Below, in pieces: positions 29,532 to 38,683 of a stretch of 64,000 bases of DNA; positions within the stretch are counted from its first letter, which is position 1; every line of letters starts with the position of its first letter. Source of the stretch: Candidatus Lightella neohaematopini (lineage in GTDB: Bacteria; Pseudomonadota; Gammaproteobacteria; Enterobacterales; Enterobacteriaceae). The notes beneath the pieces are model-generated. The model was not told the DNA's origin. It did not search any database and saw only the letters and a list, made by a program, of their open reading frames with translations. Location: contig JAOBJN010000001.1 of the NCBI GenBank assembly GCA_025728475.1, forward strand, positions 62,001 through 126,000. Direction: 5' to 3'. A program made the position numbers and the translations under genes.

Positions 29532-29999
29532 TTATAGTAATAATACTATAGCTACACATGCTATAGCATTAATATTATTAATAAATGGCACTCCATTTGT
29601 TGTAGTCGCTTTAAGATTAATATTATTTATTGAACAATTAAGATCTTTAGAAATATTTATCCGCATTTTATAAAAAAATTTAGACAATTTTGGTTTTTGT
29701 GCAATAATAGTAGTATCTATATTATTAATAGTATATTTATTTTTATTTGTTATTAATTTCCAAGCATTTATTAACATAATTCGACTATTTATATTTTTGA
29801 ATTTATTATTATTAGGAAATAAAGTACCAATATCATTCATATTAGCAGCTCCTAATAAAGCATCTATTATAGCATGTAATAATACATCACCATCAGAGTG
29901 GGCAAGTAATTTACTAAACATTGGTATTTTTACTCCACCCAATATTAAATTGCCATAATTATCAAATTTGTGAATATCAAAACCATAACCAATACGCAT
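29532..29999 (-). CDS. ispF: 2-C-methyl-D-erythritol 2,4-cyclodiphosphate synthase IspF
   Basis: MEP-pathway enzyme that forms the cyclic diphosphate on the way to isoprenoids. The start at 29999 gives MRIGYGFDIHKF, matching the family start and placing the metal ligands DIH at residues 8-10; an in-frame ATG at 30050 lies inside ispD and adds 17 hydrophobic, unconserved residues. AHSDGDVLLHAIIDALLGAA is the second conserved block. 155 aa against 159. Coupled to ispD with a one-base gap. Confidence 0.95.
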   Translation of the reverse strand: MRIGYGFDIHKFDNYGNLILGGVKIPMFSKLLAHSDGDVLLHAIIDALLGAANMNDIGTLFPNNNKFKNINSRIMLINAWKLITNKNKYTINNIDTTIIAQKPKLSKFFYKMRINISKDLNCSINNINLKATTTNGVPFINNINAIACVAIVLLL

Positions 30000-30000
30000 A

Positions 30001-30714
30001 TTAGTAATATTTAAATTTACTAAAGTAATTATTAATAAAAGTAATATCACTTTTACTAGTTATTTTAATATTATCTGATCTACCGTGAACAATAATTGGT
30101 TTATAACCAAAATATTCTAGTGCACTAGATTCATCAGTAATTAATATATTTTTTTTTAATATTTGCTCAAAACAATATTTTAGTAATTCAAAATTAAATA
30201 TTTGTGGGGTTAATGCTTGCCATAATCTACTACGATTTAATGTATTATTAGCTAACTTTATATTATTATTAGTATTCACTACTTTTATGGTATTAATCAC
30301 CGGGGTTGCTAAAATACCTCCTATAGTTGAATAATTAGTAATTAATAATAATTTATATAAATCATCTTGATGTAAACAAGGACGAACAGCATCGTGAATA
30401 AGAACCCATTTAGTATAATTAATATATCTTAAAGCATTAATAACTGAGTAAAATCTAGATATACCTCCGTGAATAATAGTTAATTTATTATTTTTTGATA
30501 GTGATAATTTATTAAAATAATAATCATTGGAATTAATTACTATTATTATATTTTTTATGCACTGTACTAATAATAACTTATCAATAACATGCTCTAATAC
30601 TGTTTTATTAGCAATAGTTAAATATTGTTTTGGAATATTAATATTCATTCTTTTACCAATACCAGCTGCTGCTACTATTGCAATAATATCAGGAAATATT
30701 TTTTTATTTAACAT
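30001..30714 (-). CDS. ispD: MEP cytidylyltransferase IspD
   Basis: Transfers CMP to 2-C-methylerythritol 4-phosphate in the MEP isoprenoid pathway. The nucleotide-binding loop AAAGIGKRM lies near residue 15-23. Later stretches are PKQYL, VLIHDAVRPCL and DESSALEYFG. Length is 237 aa against 236. First gene of an ispD-ispF pair, as in E. coli, where ftsB precedes it; ftsB is not seen here. Confidence 0.96.
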   Translation of the reverse strand: MLNKKIFPDIIAIVAAAGIGKRMNINIPKQYLTIANKTVLEHVIDKLLLVQCIKNIIIVINSNDYYFNKLSLSKNNKLTIIHGGISRFYSVINALRYINYTKWVLIHDAVRPCLHQDDLYKLLLITNYSTIGGILATPVINTIKVVNTNNNIKLANNTLNRSRLWQALTPQIFNFELLKYCFEQILKKNILITDESSALEYFGYKPIIVHGRSDNIKITSKSDITFINNYFSKFKYY

Positions 30715-30949
30715 GTAATAATATTTAGCTCTAATTTAAAAGAATAAATAAAAATATTAAAAAATTACATTTTTTAGTTAATACTAAAATTAGTATTTAT
30801 TAATTTTTAGTTAAAAATTAATTTATATTTATAATAAATAAATTAAAAATTTTCACTAAAAATATTTATAATGTTTATCTTCATTATAAGATATAATCTA
30901 ATTATAATATCATAATTTGATAAAATTAGATAATAAATTTAAAATTTGT

Positions 30950-31633
30950 ATGATAGTTGGTGTTATAGGAGCTATAAAAGAGGAAATAATATTATTACGT
31001 CAACAGTTAACTAATATCAATAAGAGAATTATTGGTGGATGCGTAATATATTATGGTAATATTAATACTACTAAGGTAGTAATAATTAAGACTGGTATAG
31101 GTAAGGTATCTGCATCTTTAGGAACTACTATTTTAATAAGTTATTTTTCACCAAATTTAGTAATAAATATTGGATTAGCTGGTAGTTTAGTAACTTACAT
31201 AAAAAAATATAGTTTGGTTATTTCTCAATCCACATGTTATTATGATGTGGATGTAACAGCATTTGGTTATGAAGTTGGACAAATACCAAAGCATCCATTA
31301 ATGTTTAATACTCCTGAAAGAATTCTATCTATAGTAAAATTATCTAATAAAAAAGAAAAAAATATTTTTTTTGGTTTAGTAGTAAGCGGTGATAACTTTG
31401 TTAATGATATTAATATTTTAAATAATATACTTAGTAATTTTCCTAAAGCACTTGTAGTTGATATGGAATCTACTGCAATTGCTCAAGTATGTTATAGATT
31501 TAATGTACCATTTATTTCTATTAAACAAGTTTCAGATTATGCTAATAATAAGGCTAATATAGAATTTAAGTGTACTATAAAAAATATGGATAATCTATTT
31601 CTTCTAACTAAGAATATTTTATTAAACTTATAA
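30950..31633 (+). CDS. mtnN: 5'-methylthioadenosine/S-adenosylhomocysteine nucleosidase MtnN
   Basis: Cleaves adenine from MTA, SAH and 5'-deoxyadenosine. The start at 30950 (MIVGVIGAIKEEI) matches the family; an upstream in-frame TTG would add 11 residues. The catalytic regions are KEE near residue 9-11, DMESTAIAQVCY (about 173-184) and the Asp in VSDYAN. The segment YHDADVTAFGYEYGQ of E. coli reads YYDVDVTAFGYEVGQ. 227 aa against 232. It removes the 5'-deoxyadenosine made by LipA and BioB. Convergent with erpA. Confidence 0.95.
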   Translation: MIVGVIGAIKEEIILLRQQLTNINKRIIGGCVIYYGNINTTKVVIIKTGIGKVSASLGTTILISYFSPNLVINIGLAGSLVTYIKKYSLVISQSTCYYDVDVTAFGYEVGQIPKHPLMFNTPERILSIVKLSNKKEKNIFFGLVVSGDNFVNDINILNNILSNFPKALVVDMESTAIAQVCYRFNVPFISIKQVSDYANNKANIEFKCTIKNMDNLFLLTKNILLNL

Positions 31634-31667
31634 AATAATAATAGCGATAGATATATGTTTATTTATT

Positions 31668-32009
31668 CTAACTAAATGACATACCACAATTACATTTATT
31701 ATTATATCTTATATTGCTAATAAAGAAATAAGATTTATTAACATTTTCTACATAATCTATTAATCCACCACTTAAATAATTTAAACTATTATTATCTATC
31801 AAAATTAAAATATTAGATTGTTTTAATATATGATCATTATCATTAATATTTTTATCTAAAGTAAAATCATATTTAAGTCCACTACAACCTCCATGAGTTA
31901 CAAATACTCTAAAATTATAACCAATATTATTTTTATAATTTAGTATAGATTTAATTTTTTTTATTGCTGAACTAGTAACATTAATTTTTGTTAATAATAA
32001 ATTTCTCAT
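31668..32009 (-). CDS. erpA: A-type iron-sulfur carrier ErpA
   Basis: Carries Fe-S clusters to target enzymes; in E. coli it is essential for maturing IspG and IspH. The three cluster cysteines are at 42 (HGGCSGLKYDF), 106 and 108 (KCNCGMSFS). Length is 113 aa against 114. An AGGA site precedes the ATG. Downstream of mrcB in the same direction, with E. coli intervening genes (fhu, hemL, clcA) deleted. Likely clients in the window are LipA, BioB and IspH. Confidence 0.95.
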   Translation of the reverse strand: MRNLLLTKINVTSSAIKKIKSILNYKNNIGYNFRVFVTHGGCSGLKYDFTLDKNINDNDHILKQSNILILIDNNSLNYLSGGLIDYVENVNKSYFFISNIRYNNKCNCGMSFS

Positions 32010-32026
32010 TATAATTCCTATTTAAT

Positions 32027-34261
32027 TTATGAAATAAAATCATTATTTTTTACCCATATAGGTATTTTATAAGTATGTTGTTTATCACAAAATAAACTAT
32101 TATTACAACTAACTGATATATAATTAATTCCTTTTGGCACAACAAGATTTAATATTGTAGGAAATTGTTTTTCTAAATAATATTGATATAATGTTAATGC
32201 TCCACTTGAACCAGTTAGTGTTGTAGATTTATTATCATCTCGTCCTATCCAAATCACTGATACTTCTTTACCATCTATACCAACAAACCAACTATCTCTT
32301 AAATCATTAGAAGTACCGGTTTTTGCCGCTAAATTATATGAAGAAAACTTAGAAAATAATACACTAGATGTACCTCTTATTACTGATTGTTGCATAGCAT
32401 ATAATGTTAAATAAGTAGCTTGAGAAGATACAACACGTTCAGATTTAGGTAAGCTATTATATATAATACTACCATCATTAGACAATATAGTTCGAACAAC
32501 AGATAACATGGTATAATTACCTCCACTAGCTATAGTTTGAAATAATTGAGCAACTTCAATTGGAGTTAAATTAATTGCTCCTAATAACATAGCTGGAAAT
32601 ATTGGATAATTAATACTATTATATGGTACTCCTAGTGTAATTAATGTAGATATAATTTTGTTTAGTCCTAATTTCATACCTAAATTAACTGTAGGTATAT
32701 TTAAAGATTGTATTAATGCGTCTATTAACATAACATGACCACGAAATCGTCTATCATAATTTTTTGGTGACCATAAATAACCGTTATTTTGCTTAATTGT
32801 TAGGGGTTGATCATCAATTAAAGTACTTAAATTATATTTATTTGGATTACTTAATGCTGTTAGATAAATAGCTGGTTTAATTAATGAGCCAATTAATCTT
32901 CTAGCTTGCATCGCTCTATTAAATCCGGCAAATTCAGGATTAGATCCTCCAACAATTGCTCTAATCTCACCACTAAATCTATCTACAACAACCATAGCTG
33001 CTTCTAGATTTAAATTATGGTTTAATTTTAAATTATTAATACCATATTTTATGGCATGTTCAGCAGCATTCTGTGATACAGGATCTAACGTAGTAAATAT
33101 TTTTACTCCAGATAAATTATATATCTTATTATGTAATTTATTTTGTATTTCTTCTCTAATTAATTGAGTAAAAGCAGGCTTATTTGCTGCAATATTATCA
33201 TAACGGTTAATACCTAACGGACGTGACATTAACAAATCACATAATTCTTTATCTAATATATGTTGTTTACTAATTAATTTTAGTATTAAATTACGTCTTT
33301 CTAAAGTTAAATTAGGATTATGCCATGGATTATATAATGATGCTCCTTTTACCATACCAACTAACATAGCTTGTTGATCAATACTTAATTCATTTATTGG
33401 TCTATTAAAATAATATAAACTAGCTAATGGAAATCCTCTAATTTGATCATCACCGCTTTGTCCTAAATATACTTCATTTAGATATAATTCTAAAATATAA
33501 TCTTTACTATAATAATAATCTAATATTAGTGCCATACAAATTTCGTTAAATTTACGCCACAATGAACGTTTATTATCTAAAAATAGATTTTTTACTAGTT
33601 GTTGGGTAATAGTACTACCACCTTGTATAGCTTTTTTAGCTACTAAATTAGTTAATATTGCTCTACAAATAGAATGAAAACTAATACCATTATGGTAATA
33701 AAAATTTTTATCTTCGATAGTTAATAATATTTTAATTAGTAATTTAGGAAAATTATTTTTAGTAATAAATAATCTTTGTTCACTATATGGTGATTGAATT
33801 ATAGTAATTAATTTAGGATCTAATTGTAAAAAACCAAAATTATGTTTACTATTAACATTTTTTATATTAGATATTGTACCATTACTAAAATATATTAGTA
33901 CGTGTACATTATCTACTGTTCCTTCTGGTAAATCAAATGTTCTACGTATTAATTCTATATTATTGTTATGTACAGAAAATTCTCCTGGGCCAGTAATATA
34001 TTTTACTCTACGATAGTATACACTTTCTAATATATTAACAACTTTATTTTTATTAATACACATACCAGGCATTAAATAAGTAGTTTTACTATAAACTATA
34101 GTTGGTAATTTCCATATTTTACCAGAAATTCTATTTTTAATTACAATACTTAAATAAAAAAAGTATAACAATACTAATATTAAAAAAATAAATGATATTT
34201 TTAATAATTTTAGCAATATACTATTTTTAGACTTTTGATTTAAGTAATCGTAACTAGACAA
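32027..34261 (-). CDS. mrcB: Bifunctional penicillin-binding protein 1b MrcB
   Basis: Class A PBP with an N-terminal membrane anchor (about residues 14-43) and periplasmic glycosyltransferase and transpeptidase domains. GT51 motifs: EDKNFYYHNGISF and GGSTITQQLVKNLFL. Transpeptidase motifs: SLIK (catalytic Ser), SLN and KTGTS. Length is 744 aa against 844, shorter at both ends. It is the only peptidoglycan polymerase in the window, since ftsI and ftsW are missing from the dcw cluster. Upstream of erpA with a 17-base gap. Confidence 0.97.
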   Translation of the reverse strand: MSSYDYLNQKSKNSILLKLLKISFIFLILVLLYFFYLSIVIKNRISGKIWKLPTIVYSKTTYLMPGMCINKNKVVNILESVYYRRVKYITGPGEFSVHNNNIELIRRTFDLPEGTVDNVHVLIYFSNGTISNIKNVNSKHNFGFLQLDPKLITIIQSPYSEQRLFITKNNFPKLLIKILLTIEDKNFYYHNGISFHSICRAILTNLVAKKAIQGGSTITQQLVKNLFLDNKRSLWRKFNEICMALILDYYYSKDYILELYLNEVYLGQSGDDQIRGFPLASLYYFNRPINELSIDQQAMLVGMVKGASLYNPWHNPNLTLERRNLILKLISKQHILDKELCDLLMSRPLGINRYDNIAANKPAFTQLIREEIQNKLHNKIYNLSGVKIFTTLDPVSQNAAEHAIKYGINNLKLNHNLNLEAAMVVVDRFSGEIRAIVGGSNPEFAGFNRAMQARRLIGSLIKPAIYLTALSNPNKYNLSTLIDDQPLTIKQNNGYLWSPKNYDRRFRGHVMLIDALIQSLNIPTVNLGMKLGLNKIISTLITLGVPYNSINYPIFPAMLLGAINLTPIEVAQLFQTIASGGNYTMLSVVRTILSNDGSIIYNSLPKSERVVSSQATYLTLYAMQQSVIRGTSSVLFSKFSSYNLAAKTGTSNDLRDSWFVGIDGKEVSVIWIGRDDNKSTTLTGSSGALTLYQYYLEKQFPTILNLVVPKGINYISVSCNNSLFCDKQHTYKIPIWVKNNDFIS

Positions 34262-34583
34262 ATTAATATATTTCTTTTTTATTGTTAAAATTTTAGTAAT
34301 TTCAATAATTAATTGCTTAATTAAATTTTATAAATATTAATTAATAACATTATTAATAATAATTTACAATAATTTTGATCATTAATTATATTTACATAAA
34401 ATCTTATTTAAGATAAAACAGATTTAAAAATTTAAAATCTAATTATTTTATAATATTAATTTATAATATAAATTATAAACTATTTTTACATAATACTAGT
34501 TATAGTAATATAGTAATACTATTACTCGTAAATTAACATAAATTTATTAATTAACTATTTTAATTTATAATTTAAGGGATAAT
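34262..34583 (+). other. 322-base divergent spacer between mrcB and dksA
   Basis: Intergenic region separating two divergently transcribed genes, so it must hold both promoters. I see only AT-rich sequence, no RNA gene and no open frame. An AAGGGA ribosome-binding site for dksA lies at its right end. No box stands out from the background. Confidence 0.5.
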
Positions 34584-35033
34584 ATGAATAAAAATAATTT
34601 TAAATCTTCATCATTAAGTATTTTAAATATTGCTGGAGTAAAACCATATAATGCAAAATCTAATGAAAAATATATGAATAAAAATCAGATTATGCATTTT
34701 AAGACTATTTTATTTGCTTGGTATAAACATATTACAAATAACTTAAATTATACTAATTTAGTAAAAAAATCTGTTAATTTTCCAGATATTGTAGATAGAG
34801 CAACACAAGAAGAAGAATTTAGTTTAATGTTACATCATTGTAATAGAGAAAGAAAAATTATTATGAGTATACAAAGAACTATTAAAAGGTTAGAAGAAAA
34901 TAATTTTGGATTTTGTGATTATTGTGGTATAGAAATTGGTATAAAACGTTTAGAGGCAAATCCAATAACTAATTTATGTATTGATTGTAAAACATTAGCT
35001 GAATTAAAGGCAAAGCAAATTAATAATCGATAA
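34584..35033 (+). CDS. dksA: RNA polymerase-binding factor DksA
   Basis: Coiled-coil protein that enters the RNA polymerase secondary channel and, with ppGpp, retunes rRNA and biosynthetic promoters. The coiled-coil tip keeps the functional DxxDxA (PDIVDRATQEEEF). The C4 zinc finger is CDYCGIEIG ... CIDCKTLAE. Length is 149 aa against 151. Whether ppGpp is still made cannot be told from this window. Begins the rightward group dksA-folK-panB-panC; E. coli pcnB and gluQ between dksA and folK are gone. Confidence 0.96.
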   Translation: MNKNNFKSSSLSILNIAGVKPYNAKSNEKYMNKNQIMHFKTILFAWYKHITNNLNYTNLVKKSVNFPDIVDRATQEEEFSLMLHHCNRERKIIMSIQRTIKRLEENNFGFCDYCGIEIGIKRLEANPITNLCIDCKTLAELKAKQINNR

Positions 35034-35050
35034 TTTAAATAATAATTACT

Positions 35051-35560
35051 ATGATTTTAAATCAAATAAATAATGTTTGGTTGTCTTTAGGAAGTAATTT
35101 AAATTGTCCTATAAATCAAATTAATTCAGCCATAAGTAAATTAAAATATTTACCTTATACAAAAGTAATAAAGTATTCTTCTTACTATGAAAGTATACCA
35201 TTAAATAATTATAATCAACCAAATTATGTTAATTTAGTAGTTATTTTAAATACTATGTTATCATTAGATAGTTTATTTAATTTTATAAAAATTATTGAGT
35301 ATTCTCAAGGACGTCAATATAATTGTTTACGTTGGTCATCTAGAACTATAGATATAGACATATTATTATTCGGTAATTATATACTAAATACGTCAAAATT
35401 AACAATTCCACATTATGATATGTTAAATCGTGAATTTGTCGTTTATCCAATGATAGAATTAGATAATAGTATAAAATTACCAACAGGATTAATAATTAAA
35501 GATAATATTAAGTTCTTATCTAAAAAAAGAGTTTTATTTTTAAAAAAATATAATAATTAA
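35051..35560 (+). CDS. folK: HPPK, 6-hydroxymethyl-dihydropterin pyrophosphokinase FolK
   Basis: Activates the pterin precursor for folate synthesis by ATP-dependent pyrophosphorylation. Family segments: WLSLGSNLNCP near the N-terminus, PNYVNLVV, and the catalytic Asp pair in TIDIDILLFG. Length is 169 aa against 159. 17 bases after dksA and 36 before panB. With folA in this window it indicates retained folate metabolism. Confidence 0.95.
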   Translation: MILNQINNVWLSLGSNLNCPINQINSAISKLKYLPYTKVIKYSSYYESIPLNNYNQPNYVNLVVILNTMLSLDSLFNFIKIIEYSQGRQYNCLRWSSRTIDIDILLFGNYILNTSKLTIPHYDMLNREFVVYPMIELDNSIKLPTGLIIKDNIKFLSKKRVLFLKKYNN

Positions 35561-35596
35561 TTATTAAAAATATTAGTTAAATTCAGGAAACAATAT

Positions 35597-36370
35597 ATGT
35601 ATACTATTAATCATCTAAAAAAAATAAAAAAAAATAAACAAAAATTTGCGGTACTTACTGTTTATGACGCGACCTTTGCTAAATTATTGTATAATCAGGG
35701 AATTAACGTTATGTTAGTTGGTGATTCTTTGGGAATGGTTATACAAGGTTATAATTCCACTTTATCTGTTACTATAAATGATATAATATATCATGTTCGT
35801 TGTGTAAAAAACGGTGCTCCAAATTGTTTATTATTAGCTGATTTACCTTTTATGAGTTACAATAATAATGAACAAGCATTAAATAATTCTATTAAATTAA
35901 TGAGAGTTGGAGCTAACATAATAAAATTAGAAGTTATTAATCAATGGTCGTTAGATATTGTCAATTATTTAACCAAATATTCTGTTCCAATATGTGGACA
36001 TATTGGTTTAACTCCACAATATGTAAATTTTTTAGGAGGATACAAGATTCAAGGTATTCATAAAAATGATGCAAATAGATTATTAAATTATGCTATATCT
36101 TTAGAGGAATCAGGGGTAGTTATGTTGTTATTAGAACATATACCAGAGTTATTAGCTAAAAAAATTACTGAAAAACTAAAAATTCCAGTTGTTGGTATAG
36201 GTGCTGGTGTACATACTGATGGACAAATATTAGTGCTACAAGATATGTTAGGTATCAATAACAATATCCCTGTATTTGCTAAAAATTATTTAAATAATTA
36301 TATTAGTATTGCTATTAGCAATTATATTAAGGAAGTTGAATCTGGTGTTTTCCCAATAAATAAAAATTAA
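35597..36370 (+). CDS. panB: Ketopantoate hydroxymethyltransferase PanB
   Basis: First committed step of pantothenate synthesis: adds a hydroxymethyl group to 2-ketoisovalerate. Conserved blocks: VYDATFAKLL, LVGDSLGMVIQGYNSTL with the Mg-binding Asp, GHIGLTPQ, LEHIPELLAKKIT and IGIGAGVHTDGQILVLQD. Length is 257 aa against 264. AGGA precedes the ATG. Operon with panC (11-base gap). Confidence 0.97.
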   Translation: MYTINHLKKIKKNKQKFAVLTVYDATFAKLLYNQGINVMLVGDSLGMVIQGYNSTLSVTINDIIYHVRCVKNGAPNCLLLADLPFMSYNNNEQALNNSIKLMRVGANIIKLEVINQWSLDIVNYLTKYSVPICGHIGLTPQYVNFLGGYKIQGIHKNDANRLLNYAISLEESGVVMLLLEHIPELLAKKITEKLKIPVVGIGAGVHTDGQILVLQDMLGINNNIPVFAKNYLNNYISIAISNYIKEVESGVFPINKN

Positions 36371-36381
36371 TTTTTTAAAAT

Positions 36382-37236
36382 ATGAAAATTGTTAGATCAA
36401 TTAATAATTTAAAACAAATAATAAAAACTTTTAGAGATAATAACTGTATTATATCACTGGTACCAACTATGGGTAATATTCATGATGGTCATCTTGCCTT
36501 AGTAAAAAAGGCAAAATTAATGAATACTATTTGTATAGTTAGTATATTTATTAATCCTACTCAGTTTGATCAATCACATGATTTTAATAATTATCCTCGT
36601 TCTATTAAATTAGATTGTAAAAAATTAATGTTACATAATGTTGATATAGTATTTATACCATCAGTATCAACAATGTATCCTAATGGAATTAATAATTATA
36701 CTTGTATGTATGTACCAAATTTATCTGAAATTTTAGAAGGCAGTAAACGTTTAAATCATTATAAAGGAGTTACTACCATTGTTAGTAAATTATTTAATTT
36801 AATACAACCAAATTTAGCTTTTTTTGGAGAAAAAGATTTTCAACAGTTAGTAATAATTAAAAATATGGTATATGATATGCATTACAATATAAGAATAGTT
36901 AGTATACCAATTATTCGAGAAATTAGTGGTTTAGCATATAGTTCACGTAATACTTTATTAAGTAAAGATGAATATAAAATAGCTCATAAATTTTATCTTA
37001 TACTAAAAGATATGGCAGATAAATTAAGACACAATATCCATTGTGTAGTTAATTTAATTGAAATTGCAACAAATCAATTAGAAAAAATTGGATTTATAGT
37101 AGACTCATTATATGTTTTAGATTCTAAATACTTAACATATATTACTAATAGTAGTATAAATGTAATAATCTTATCAACGGTGTGGTTAGGTAAAATAAGA
37201 TTAATTGATAATATAAAAGTAAAAATTTTTAAATAA
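36382..37236 (+). CDS. panC: Pantothenate synthetase PanC
   Basis: Joins pantoate and beta-alanine with ATP to give pantothenate. The nucleotidyltransferase HxGH is in PTMGNIHDGHLALVKKA; other blocks are FINPTQFDQ, GEKDFQQLVII, and SSRNTLLS. Length is 284 aa against 283. panD, just downstream in E. coli, is absent: the stop of the convergent lpdA is 6 bases away. beta-Alanine must come from elsewhere. Confidence 0.97.
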   Translation: MKIVRSINNLKQIIKTFRDNNCIISLVPTMGNIHDGHLALVKKAKLMNTICIVSIFINPTQFDQSHDFNNYPRSIKLDCKKLMLHNVDIVFIPSVSTMYPNGINNYTCMYVPNLSEILEGSKRLNHYKGVTTIVSKLFNLIQPNLAFFGEKDFQQLVIIKNMVYDMHYNIRIVSIPIIREISGLAYSSRNTLLSKDEYKIAHKFYLILKDMADKLRHNIHCVVNLIEIATNQLEKIGFIVDSLYVLDSKYLTYITNSSINVIILSTVWLGKIRLIDNIKVKIFK

Positions 37237-37242
37237 AATAAT

Positions 37243-38640
37243 TTACAAAAAATTAGTTGTATAAATTTCCGCAGCCAACTGTATTGACTCATATAAAGTT
37301 GGATGAGCATGACTAGTTAAAGTAATATCTTCTGCTTCACAAGACATCTCAATTGCTAGACTTAATTCTCCGAGAATTTCACTACTATTTACTCCAAATA
37401 CACCTCCACCAATTAAACAATTATTATCTTTATTAAAAATTAATCTAGTGAAACCAGTATGATTATTAGTAACTACGGCTTTACCTAAATTAGTCCAATT
37501 AAAATCTATTACCTTAAAATTTAAATTCAAATGTTTTGCTTGTTTAATGGTACAGCCAACCCAACAAAGCTCCGGATTAGTATATATTACTAAAGGAATA
37601 ACTTTTTGATCAAAGAAATGTTTTTTTCCAGCTATTACTTCTGCTGCGATATAACCATTATGTATACTTTTATGTGCTAACATAGGAGTTCCAATTACAT
37701 CTCCGATAGCATAAATATGATTAATATTAGTTTGCATTTGATTATTTACTTTAATATAATTATTATCAGTTTCTATTCCAATTTTTTCAAGTTGAAGATA
37801 ATCAATATTCGGTTTTCTACCAATAGCTACAATAATATTATCATAATAATTAATGTTATTATTTAATTCTTTATTATCTATTTGTACCATTACTTTAGAA
37901 TTTTTTATTTCTATATAAGATATCTTAGTATTTAATTTAAAAATTAGTGTGTTACTTTCCATTTGATGCATTAATTTATCAACTATATCTTTATCTAAGT
38001 TTGATATAATTTGATCAGAAACTTCTACTATGTCTACTGTTGATCCTAAGATATTATAAATATTAGCTAATTCTAAACCAATAACTCCACCACCTATAAT
38101 TAGTAATTTGTTTGGTATACATGGTATATTTAATGCTGTAGCAGAATCCCAAATATATTTTTTATCAAATTTGATATTTAACAAATTATTTGGGATAGAT
38201 CCGGTAGCAATTATTGCATGTTTAAAATTAACTAATATTTCATTATGTTGTTGATCTTCAATAATTATATTATTACTATCAATAAATCTACCTACACCAT
38301 AAATAATATCAATATTATTTATTTTCATAATATTTAATAAATTATTAGATAATTTATTAATTAAATTATTTTTCCAAAAAAGTAATTGTTCTATATTTAC
38401 TTTTAAACTACCAGAAAAAATACCATATCTATTAAATGTATTAAATTCTTTTATTGATTTAACTATATTTAGTAATGTTTTTGATGGAATACAACCAAAA
38501 TGTAAACATGTACCACCAATAGCATGATATTTATCAACTAATAATGTTTTTAAATTGAAATAAGAACACCTAATAGCAGCTGAATAGCCACCAGGTCCAG
38601 CACCTAATATAATAACATCAACACTAATTTTATTAGACAT
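37243..38640 (-). CDS. lpdA: Dihydrolipoyl dehydrogenase Lpd (E3)
   Basis: FAD disulfide reductase that reoxidises lipoyl groups of the PDH and ODH complexes with NAD. The FAD motif GAGPGGYSAAI is at the N-terminus, the redox disulfide in GGTCLHFGCIPSK, the NAD motif in IGGGVIGLELA, and the catalytic His-Glu in AHPTLYES at the C-terminus. Length is 465 aa against 474. Third gene of aceE-aceF-lpdA. It serves SucAB as well. Confidence 0.97.
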   Translation of the reverse strand: MSNKISVDVIILGAGPGGYSAAIRCSYFNLKTLLVDKYHAIGGTCLHFGCIPSKTLLNIVKSIKEFNTFNRYGIFSGSLKVNIEQLLFWKNNLINKLSNNLLNIMKINNIDIIYGVGRFIDSNNIIIEDQQHNEILVNFKHAIIATGSIPNNLLNIKFDKKYIWDSATALNIPCIPNKLLIIGGGVIGLELANIYNILGSTVDIVEVSDQIISNLDKDIVDKLMHQMESNTLIFKLNTKISYIEIKNSKVMVQIDNKELNNNINYYDNIIVAIGRKPNIDYLQLEKIGIETDNNYIKVNNQMQTNINHIYAIGDVIGTPMLAHKSIHNGYIAAEVIAGKKHFFDQKVIPLVIYTNPELCWVGCTIKQAKHLNLNFKVIDFNWTNLGKAVVTNNHTGFTRLIFNKDNNCLIGGGVFGVNSSEILGELSLAIEMSCEAEDITLTSHAHPTLYESIQLAAEIYTTNFL

Positions 38641-38683
38641 TTAATTTCCCATATAAAACTTATATTATATTATATTTTACTTA

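Noticed and set aside
30000..30050. Longer N-terminus for ispF
   Set aside because: Adds 17 hydrophobic residues inside ispD; MRIGYGFDIHKF at 29999 matches the family start.
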